NCBI RefSeq assembly: GCF_946151065.1
Contig: NZ_CAMGZA010000001.1
Span: 992,001 to 1,056,000 of the forward strand
DNA: 64,000 nt
Origin: Microbacterium sp. Marseille-Q6965
Lineage (GTDB): Bacteria > Actinomycetota > Actinomycetes > Actinomycetales > Microbacteriaceae
Direction: 5' to 3'
This document shows positions 58,925-64,000 of the stretch, piece by piece. Each line of letters opens with the position of its first letter. Position 1 is the stretch's first letter. A program made the position numbers and the translations under genes. A model generated the notes under the pieces. It was given only the letters and a program-made list of their open reading frames with translations. It made no database searches and was not told the DNA's origin.

Positions 58925-60532
58925 CTAGTGCTGCACCGCCTTCTCGGCGCCGTGCCCGGTAAGCGAGCGGACCTCCATCTCGGCCGCCACGCGCGGATCC
59001 TCCGATCCCTTCGACGTGAGCGAGCCGATCCAGCCGAGCAGGAACCCGACGGGGATCGACACGATGCCCGGGTTGCTCAGCGGCCAGATCGCGACGCCGG
59101 TCTCCCCGAACACGCTCGTGGGCGTGCCCCAGAACACCGGCGACAGCACGATGAGGACGATCGCCGTGCCCAGTCCGCCGTACATGCTCCACACGGCGCC
59201 ACGGGTGGTGAAGCCGCGCCAGAACAGCGAGTACAGGATGGTCGGCAGGTTCGCCGAGGCGGCGATCGCGAAGGCCAGCGCCACCAGGAACGCCACGTTC
59301 TGCCCGAGCACCGCGATGCCGCCGAGGATGGCGAGCACGCCGATGACGAGGATCGTGATGTTCGCGACCTTGCGCTCCTGCCCCTCCGTTGCCGTGCCGC
59401 GCTTCACGACGCCGTTGTAGATGTCGTGCGAGAACGACGCCGCCGCCGTGATGGTGAGTCCGGCCACCACCGCCAGGATCGTGGCGAAGGCGACGGCCGA
59501 GATGATGCCCATCAGCACGGCACCGCCGAGCGCCTGCGCCAGCAGCGGCGCGGCGGAGTTGACGCCGCCGGGCGCTCCCAGGATCGTCTCCTCGCCCACG
59601 AGCGCGCCCGCGCCGTAGCCGAGCACGAGCGTGAGCAGGTAGAACAGGCCGATCAGCCAGATGGCCCACACGACCGAGCGACGCGCCTCCTTCGCGGTCG
59701 GCACCGTGTAGAACCGCATCAGCACGTGCGGCAGGCCCGCCGTTCCGAGCACCAGCGCCAGCCCGAGCGAGAGGAAGTCGACCGGGTTGGTGTACTGCAG
59801 GCCCGGGTTCAACGTCGCCTCACCGTCGGGCGAGGCCGCCACCGCCGCCGCGAGCAGGTCGTTGAAGTTGAACCCATGGATCACGAGCACCCAGATCGCC
59901 ATGAGGATGGCCCCGCCGATGAGCAGGAACGCCTTGACGATCTGCACCCAGGTGGTTCCCTTCATGCCGCCGATCAGCACGTAGCCGACCATGAGCACGC
60001 CCACCACCGTCACGACGACGGCCGTACCGATCTCGTCGTCGATCCCGAGCAGCAGCGACACGAGGCCCCCGGCGCCCGCCATCTGCGCGAGCAGGTAGAA
60101 GAAGCACACGGTCAGCGTCGAGATCGCGGCGGCCATGCGCACGGGGCGCTGCTTGAGCCGGAACGAGAGCACATCGGCCATCGTGAACTTGCCCGTGTTG
60201 CGCATCAGCTCGGCCACGAGCAGCAGCGCGACCAGCCACGCCACGAGGAATCCGATCGAATAGAGGAATCCGTCGTATCCGTTCACGGCGATGGCGCCCA
60301 CGATTCCGAGGAACGAGGCCGCGGAGAGGTAATCTCCCGCGATCGCGAAACCGTTCTGCGGGCCGGAGAATGCGCGCCCGCCGGCGTAGAAATCGGCCGC
60401 CGTCTTGTTGTTCCGTGACGCGCGGATGACGATCACCAACGTCACGGCGACGAACAGGCCGAAGATCGTGATGTTCAGAATCGGGTTGTTCTCGGCCTGC
60501 GTCGTCTCGACGGCCGCATGGACGGCGTTCAT
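58925..60532 (-). CDS. actP: Sodium:solute symporter of the acetate/cation symporter (ActP) type
   Basis: 535 residues with about 13 membrane segments. Arg-Asn-Asn-Lys-Thr-Ala-Ala-Asp-Phe-Tyr-Ala-Gly-Gly-Arg (about 40-53) and Ala-Gly-Asp-Tyr-Leu-Ser-Ala-Ala-Ser-Phe-Leu-Gly are characteristic of the ActP/MctC group that takes up acetate, pyruvate or propionate with a cation. It overlaps the DUF485 gene by four bases. The pair actP-DUF485 is typical of this uptake system. Confidence 0.93.
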   Translation of the reverse strand: MNAVHAAVETTQAENNPILNITIFGLFVAVTLVIVIRASRNNKTAADFYAGGRAFSGPQNGFAIAGDYLSAASFLGIVGAIAVNGYDGFLYSIGFLVAWLVALLLVAELMRNTGKFTMADVLSFRLKQRPVRMAAAISTLTVCFFYLLAQMAGAGGLVSLLLGIDDEIGTAVVVTVVGVLMVGYVLIGGMKGTTWVQIVKAFLLIGGAILMAIWVLVIHGFNFNDLLAAAVAASPDGEATLNPGLQYTNPVDFLSLGLALVLGTAGLPHVLMRFYTVPTAKEARRSVVWAIWLIGLFYLLTLVLGYGAGALVGEETILGAPGGVNSAAPLLAQALGGAVLMGIISAVAFATILAVVAGLTITAAASFSHDIYNGVVKRGTATEGQERKVANITILVIGVLAILGGIAVLGQNVAFLVALAFAIAASANLPTILYSLFWRGFTTRGAVWSMYGGLGTAIVLIVLSPVFWGTPTSVFGETGVAIWPLSNPGIVSIPVGFLLGWIGSLTSKGSEDPRVAAEMEVRSLTGHGAEKAVQH

Positions 60533-60873
60533 GCGCGCCCCTCCTGCTTCTCGAGGTCCTCACGGATGGCGGCCGACTGCGGATCGAGCCGACGGTTCGC
60601 GAACGAGACGTAGGCCATGGTGATCGCGAAGGTCGTGACGAACTGCCCCAGGCCGATCAGCAGACCCACGTTCACCTGGCCGAACACCTTGATCGCCATG
60701 AAGTCGGGCGCCCAGCCGGCGAGCAGGACGTACACGAAGTACCAGACCAGAAAGAACGCCGCGAGCGGGAAGACGAAGCCGCGGTGGGCGCGCCTCAGCT
60801 CGCGGAACCGCGGGGAGTTCTCCTCCGCGATGTAATCGATGGTGCTCCTCGCACCGGTCGATGGTTCGGTCAT
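60529..60873 (-). CDS. DUF485 membrane protein (symporter partner)
   Basis: 114 residues with two membrane segments (about 31-52 and 69-90) and the DUF485 start Phe-Arg-Glu-Leu-Arg-Arg-Ala-His-Arg. The family occurs next to acetate symporters and is thought to help them; its role is not known. ATG at 60873 is first in the operon, with the actP ATG overlapping its stop. Confidence 0.9.
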   Translation of the reverse strand: MTEPSTGARSTIDYIAEENSPRFRELRRAHRGFVFPLAAFFLVWYFVYVLLAGWAPDFMAIKVFGQVNVGLLIGLGQFVTTFAITMAYVSFANRRLDPQSAAIREDLEKQEGRA

Positions 60874-60952
60874 GAGGCCTCCTTGCCACATGGTCGGGTG
60901 ACGGCGGCGCGTCGGTGCGCCGCCGACCGGCGCGCCGCAGGCGTCGCCGATG

Positions 60953-60968
60953 GTAGCTTCGACGCTAC
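60953..60968. promoter_or_regulatory. 16-base palindrome between symporter and LuxR regulator
   Basis: GTAGCTTCGACGCTAC is a palindrome at 14 of 16 positions, with a TCGA core. It lies in the 189-base space between the two divergent genes and is the best operator candidate for the LuxR-type regulator at 61063. Confidence 0.5.
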
Positions 60969-61062
60969 GAACGCGGCGGCACCGGCCGTCACCCCCGAAA
61001 GTCGGTAGGAGCCGCGTACCGGAAGACGACGCGGCGACGAAGCCGCCGAAGCGGAGGTCATC

Positions 61063-61926
61063 GTGAGAACCGAGGCACCATCCCCGCGCGACCCCCTGCT
61101 GGACAAGGCGGTGCGCGACCTCGCGCGCCGCACCCGCTTCCCGATCGCCTTCGGCGGTCTCCTCGAGCACGACACCGCCGCCGTCGACACCGTCGTCGGC
61201 GCCCAGACGAAGGCCCTCGACGGGCTCGCCGTGCGCATCGAGCGCGGCCTGGGCGGCCGGGCGATGCGTGAGCTGCGGCCGCGCATGACGGGCGACTACG
61301 GAACGGCGACGCAGATCACCCACGATTACGACCGATGGATCCTCGGCGAGGGGATCGGCACGCTGCTGGCCGTACCGGTGATCGTGAGCGGTCGCGCCCG
61401 CGGCGTGCTGTACGGCGGCGCCTGGGGGCGGTGGAGCATCGGGGGCGTCGCCACCGCCCCCGCCGTGCGCGTGGCGGAAGAGCTCGCCACCGAGCTGCGC
61501 ATCCGCGACGAGGTCGATCGCAGGATCGCCCAGACCCCCTCGCCCGCTCCGACGTCCGCGCTCAGCTCCGCGCAGCGCGAGGAGCTACGCGAGAGCTACG
61601 CCGAACTGCGTCGCATCGCGGCGGCCGTGCCCGATCCCGACCTGCGCGCGCGATTGGAGGACGTCGAGCGCCGCCTGGCCGGGCTTTCGGGCGAGACTCC
61701 GCCCGCCGCCCGCACCGCCGCGCCGCCGGGGGTGCGGCTGTCGCGACGGGAGACGGACGTGCTGGCGTGCGTTGCGCTCGGAGCGACCAACGCCGAGATC
61801 GCGGAGCGGCTCGGCCTGCGCGAGGGCACCGTGAAGGCCTACCTCGGTTCGGCGATGTCCAAGCTGGACGCGTCCACCCGCCATGCCGCCGTCGCCCGAG
61901 CACGTCGGGCGGGACTGCTGCCCTGA
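61063..61926 (+). CDS. GAF-domain LuxR-type transcriptional regulator
   Basis: 287 residues. A GAF-like sensor domain (about 20-150, with Val-Pro-Val-Ile-Val-Ser-Gly-Arg-Ala-Arg-Gly-Val-Leu-Tyr) is followed by an amphipathic stretch and a C-terminal LuxR HTH (about 225-285, Leu-Ser-Arg-Arg-Glu-Thr-Asp-Val-Leu and Asn-Ala-Glu-Ile-Ala-Glu-Arg-Leu). Divergent from the acetate symporter operon, which it likely controls. Start is GTG at 61063 with a GGAGG site. Confidence 0.9.
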   Translation: MRTEAPSPRDPLLDKAVRDLARRTRFPIAFGGLLEHDTAAVDTVVGAQTKALDGLAVRIERGLGGRAMRELRPRMTGDYGTATQITHDYDRWILGEGIGTLLAVPVIVSGRARGVLYGGAWGRWSIGGVATAPAVRVAEELATELRIRDEVDRRIAQTPSPAPTSALSSAQREELRESYAELRRIAAAVPDPDLRARLEDVERRLAGLSGETPPAARTAAPPGVRLSRRETDVLACVALGATNAEIAERLGLREGTVKAYLGSAMSKLDASTRHAAVARARRAGLLP

Positions 61927-61955
61927 CGGCACCGCCGTCGATTCGCACTCGCCCC

Positions 61956-62025
61956 GGGAATTCCCGCGCCGCGGGCCGCGCATTTCCGCTCGGGGAATTG
62001 CATTTCGGCACGTCGGGGCAATTCC
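61956..62025 (+). promoter_or_regulatory. AATT-rich repeats upstream of lsr2
   Basis: Before lsr2 the local G+C falls. The palindrome GGGAATTCCC (61956-61965) is followed by GGAATTGC (61994-62001) and GCAATTCC (62018-62025), an inverted pair 16 bases apart. Lsr2 prefers AT-rich DNA, so these could be sites of autoregulation. No coding sequence lies between 61927 and 62067. Confidence 0.4.
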
Positions 62026-62067
62026 GAATTGTGCAGAATAGACGCGCCGAGTGTTATCCTCGACCCC

Positions 62068-62409
62068 ATGGCTCGTAAAATCGTGCACCAACTCGTCGAC
62101 GATATCGACGGAACCGTTCTCGAACCCGGGGAAGGCGAGACCGTGCTTTTCGCCGTCGACGGGAAGAGCTACGAAATCGACCTGACCGAGGCGAATGCCG
62201 CCAAGCTGCGCGACGCGCTCGCGCCCTACATTTCCGCCGGTCGCCGCGCCGGGGGCGGCGCATCCGCCAGCCCGCGGCAGCAGCGCCGCCGCGGCGGCCA
62301 GAAGGACTACGGCCCGGTTCGCGAGTGGGCGAAGGCCAACGGCTACACCGTCTCCGAGCGGGGGCGCGTGCCGGCCTCGGTGCTGGAGGCGTACGAGGCC
62401 GCCAACTGA
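62068..62409 (+). CDS. lsr2: Lsr2 nucleoid-associated protein (histone-like silencer)
   Basis: 113 residues. N-terminal oligomerisation domain Met-Ala-Arg-Lys-Ile-Val-His-Gln-Leu-Val-Asp-Asp-Ile-Asp-Gly (1-15) and beta-strands; basic linker (about 68-90, Gln-Gln-Arg-Arg-Arg-Gly-Gly); C-terminal DNA-binding helix with the AT-hook-like Arg-Gly-Arg (about 99-101). It silences AT-rich, often foreign, DNA in actinobacteria. ATG is 7 bases after TATCCT (62055-62060), so leaderless. A strong terminator follows at 62428-62460. Confidence 0.96.
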   Translation: MARKIVHQLVDDIDGTVLEPGEGETVLFAVDGKSYEIDLTEANAAKLRDALAPYISAGRRAGGGASASPRQQRRRGGQKDYGPVREWAKANGYTVSERGRVPASVLEAYEAAN

Positions 62410-62427
62410 ACCGGCACAACGGCGTGT

Positions 62428-62460
62428 GAGGGGCGAGCGGATCCATTCCGCTCGCCCCTC
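62428..62460. terminator. Hairpin terminator after lsr2
   Basis: Fourteen-base perfect stem GAGGGGCGAGCGGA with TCCGCTCGCCCCTC, loop of 5, 18 bases after the lsr2 stop. Confidence 0.8.
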
Positions 62461-62513
62461 GCCGCGTCCGCTCGGGGAAGCCCCCGTTCCTCCGCGTTAG
62501 GCTGGTCATCCAC

Positions 62514-62586
62514 GCCCCTGTAGCTCAGTGGATAGAGCGTCGGTTTCCTAAACCGTGCGTCGCTGGTTCGAGTCCAGTCAGGGGCA
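62514..62586 (+). tRNA. tRNA-Arg (anticodon CCT)
   Basis: Plus-strand cloverleaf starting GCCCCTGTAGCTC and ending CAGGGGC-A. The anticodon loop TTCCTAA gives CCT, which reads AGG. T-loop TTCGAGT and acceptor stem GCCCCTG/CAGGGGC are intact. The outer anticodon-stem pair is T-T, a minor oddity. CCA is not encoded (the gene is followed by CCG). Such minor Arg tRNA genes are frequent integration sites, but nothing element-like follows here. Confidence 0.95.
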
Positions 62587-62800
62587 CCGTTCCATCACCC
62601 GCGCGAATCCGCGCCGGGTATCGCCAGGGCCATCGCACCCGCTCCCGCGTCTTCCGATCAAAGCGGACACCGGGGCCGACTGTTGCGCTCTCTTACGAAC
62701 GAGGTGCGGGACCGGGCCGCCGCGCCTAGCGTTCAGGGACATCGGCCGGTGCCGGCACGCCGCCCGACGCCCCCACCGCACGCGCACCTCAGGAGACGCC

Positions 62801-63772
62801 ATGGCCCACGACGACATCCCCTCGCAGTCCAGCCAGAGCGAGATCGAACAGCGACTTGCGCAGCGCAAGCGGCGCCGCACCGTCTCTCTCGTCATCGGCG
62901 CCGTGGCCGTCGTCGCGATCGCGGCAGCCATCGCCGTCCCGCTGCTGCTGCAGACCGCGGCGCCGGCCGCCGAGGGAGAGGGCGACGCCGAGCTCATCGA
63001 GCTGACGATCGCCGACACCGCGCAGAGCGACTTCCAGGACGCGATCGTCGAGGTGGGCCGCGAGAACGGCCTCGACCTCACGTTCGTCAACTTCGACGAC
63101 CCCTACCTGCCCAACACGGCGCTGGTCGAGGGCGAGGTCGACGGCAACTCCTTCCAACACGTGGCGTGGCTGAGCCAGTTCAACAAGCAGAACGGCACCG
63201 ACATCACCCCCGTGTTCTCCACGGTGATCAGCGCCTGGGGGCTGTTCTCCGCAACCCACGCGTCCGCGTCCGACATCCCTGAGGGCGCGCGCATCGCGGT
63301 GCCCGACGACCCGGCGAACTTCTCGCGGGCGTTGTTCATCTTGCAGACGGCGGGGCTCATCGAGGTCGATCCCGAGGCCGGCGTGTTCCCCGTCGAGGAG
63401 GACATCGTCGCCAACGAGCGCTCCATCGAGCTCGTCCGCATCGCCCACGAGTCGGTGCAGACCGCCTACTCCGATCCCACGATCGATGCGGTCGTCATCG
63501 CGACGGACGACTTCGACCCGGCTCTCGGCATCACCAGCGACGATGCGATTCAGCTCGAGGACGCCTCGGCCCCCACGTCGAGCCCGTACGTCATCGTCGT
63601 CGCCACCACCTCCGACCGCGCCGACGACCCCGCGTGGGAGCTCCTGGAGAAGACGTACCGCGACGACCGCGTCGTGGCGGCCTTGGAGGAGGAGAAGCGC
63701 GGCGAAGCGACGATCGTGGAGCTTCCGGTCGACGACCTTCGCGCGGCGCTCTCCGAGCTCACCGCGCAGTGA
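62801..63772 (+). CDS. metQ: MetQ-like methionine-binding protein (NLPA family) with an N-terminal membrane anchor
   Basis: 323 residues. A basic start and a membrane segment (about 28-51) with no lipobox Cys replace the lipoprotein signal usual for MetQ; the mature domain is NLPA-like (Val-Asn-Phe-Asp-Asp-Pro-Tyr-Leu-Pro-Asn-Thr-Ala-Leu and Gly-Asn-Ser-Phe-Gln-His-Val). It would hand methionine to MetI/MetN. The ATG has a CAGGAGACG site. A TAGCGT (62728-62733) about 70 bases upstream may be the -10. metN follows 37 bases after its stop. No good SAM riboswitch is evident in the leader. Confidence 0.85.
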   Translation: MAHDDIPSQSSQSEIEQRLAQRKRRRTVSLVIGAVAVVAIAAAIAVPLLLQTAAPAAEGEGDAELIELTIADTAQSDFQDAIVEVGRENGLDLTFVNFDDPYLPNTALVEGEVDGNSFQHVAWLSQFNKQNGTDITPVFSTVISAWGLFSATHASASDIPEGARIAVPDDPANFSRALFILQTAGLIEVDPEAGVFPVEEDIVANERSIELVRIAHESVQTAYSDPTIDAVVIATDDFDPALGITSDDAIQLEDASAPTSSPYVIVVATTSDRADDPAWELLEKTYRDDRVVAALEEEKRGEATIVELPVDDLRAALSELTAQ

Positions 63773-63809
63773 TGCCCGCGACCCGCGACCACGTCGGCGA
63801 GGCGGAGGC

Positions 63810-64000
63810 ATGAGCGAACGCATCCGGCTCGCCGCGGTCACCAAGCAGTACCCCTCGAAGGGCAGGTCCACGGCTCCGCCGGCGATCGACGGCGTCGACC
63901 TGTCGATCGAGGCCGGGGAGATCTACGGTCTGATCGGGCGCTCGGGCGCGGGCAAGTCGACGCTGTTGCGGATGATCAACGGGCTCGAGAAGCCGACCGC
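63810..64000 (+). CDS. metN: Methionine ABC transporter ATP-binding protein MetN (3' end outside the window)
   Basis: The first 63 residues of an ABC ATPase are visible: Ile-Tyr-Gly-Leu-Ile-Gly-Arg-Ser-Gly-Ala-Gly-Lys-Ser-Thr-Leu-Leu-Arg is the Walker A loop with lysine and threonine intact. The preceding Gly-Val-Asp-Leu-Ser-Ile-Glu-Ala-Gly-Glu is normal. GGCGGAGGC lies before the ATG. Identity as MetN follows from metQ just upstream. The signature motif and later parts lie beyond 64,000. Confidence 0.88.
   Translation, partial: MSERIRLAAVTKQYPSKGRSTAPPAIDGVDLSIEAGEIYGLIGRSGAGKSTLLRMINGLEKPT

Noticed and set aside
62514..62586. tRNA-Arg as an active integration site
   Set aside because: No duplicated tRNA end or integrase nearby in the window; only normal genes follow.
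62683..62735. SAM-riboswitch-like words before metQ (GAGGTGCGGGACCGGGCC)
   Set aside because: Resembles parts of SAM-I elements but lacks the CGGCAACC segment and a terminator switch; the predicted -10 lies downstream of it. A covariance-model search would settle it; a significant hit would reverse this.

Overview
The window is high-GC DNA from an actinobacterium, most likely a member of the Microbacteriaceae (Microbacterium or a close relative). Evidence: very high G+C with strong third-position GC bias, an Lsr2 nucleoid protein, a class Ib ribonucleotide reductase operon (nrdHIEF), actinobacterial rRNA genes on one strand, and many genes whose start codon lies 6-8 bases after a TANNNT-type -10 box (leaderless transcripts). 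I see no transposase, integrase, phage gene or CRISPR array.

Layout. 1-10,750: housekeeping genes: the end of a MerR-like regulator, nrdHIEF with paired NrdR-box candidates and a cluster of DnaA-box-like sites upstream, an MFS permease, a small monooxygenase, an acyl-CoA dehydrogenase-like protein, a CsoR/RcnR metal sensor, a DUF445 membrane protein and a YbaK deacylase. 10,780-16,450: a complete 16S-23S-5S rRNA operon on the minus strand with its promoter. 16,600-29,010: a glycan region with a GT2 enzyme, a SigB/F-type sigma factor, and a tightly overlapped operon for nucleotide-activated heptose (gmhB, three glycosyltransferases, gmhA, hldE), flanked by two more GT9 enzymes, an SDR and a second hldE. 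This is a Gram-negative-type heptose pathway in a Gram-positive genome and is the most unusual content of the window.

29,080-48,450: a plant-polysaccharide (arabinoxylan-type) utilisation island. One minus-strand operon carries a LacI regulator, an FGGY kinase, araD, araA and an alditol oxidase. It is followed by an aldose epimerase, a ROK regulator, a GH3 glycosidase, a sugar ABC importer, a second LacI regulator, an intracellular GH10 xylanase, and xylA-xylB behind a clear promoter/operator. Oligosaccharides would be imported, cut inside the cell by GH10 and GH3, and the released xylose and arabinose isomerised and phosphorylated into the pentose phosphate pathway.

48,460-64,000: housekeeping again: methyltransferase, tRNA-Ala, a coiled-coil membrane protein, GNAT acetyltransferase, galU, a frameshifted 5-formyl-THF cyclo-ligase, FmdB, mscL, a very large helicase-like protein that has lost its ATPase residues and ends in a nuclease-like domain, an ogt/tag repair pair with unusual active or metal-site residues, an acetate symporter operon with a divergent LuxR regulator, lsr2, tRNA-Arg and the start of a methionine importer (metQ, metN). 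All product names come from reading motifs and remembered family features; no database search was run.
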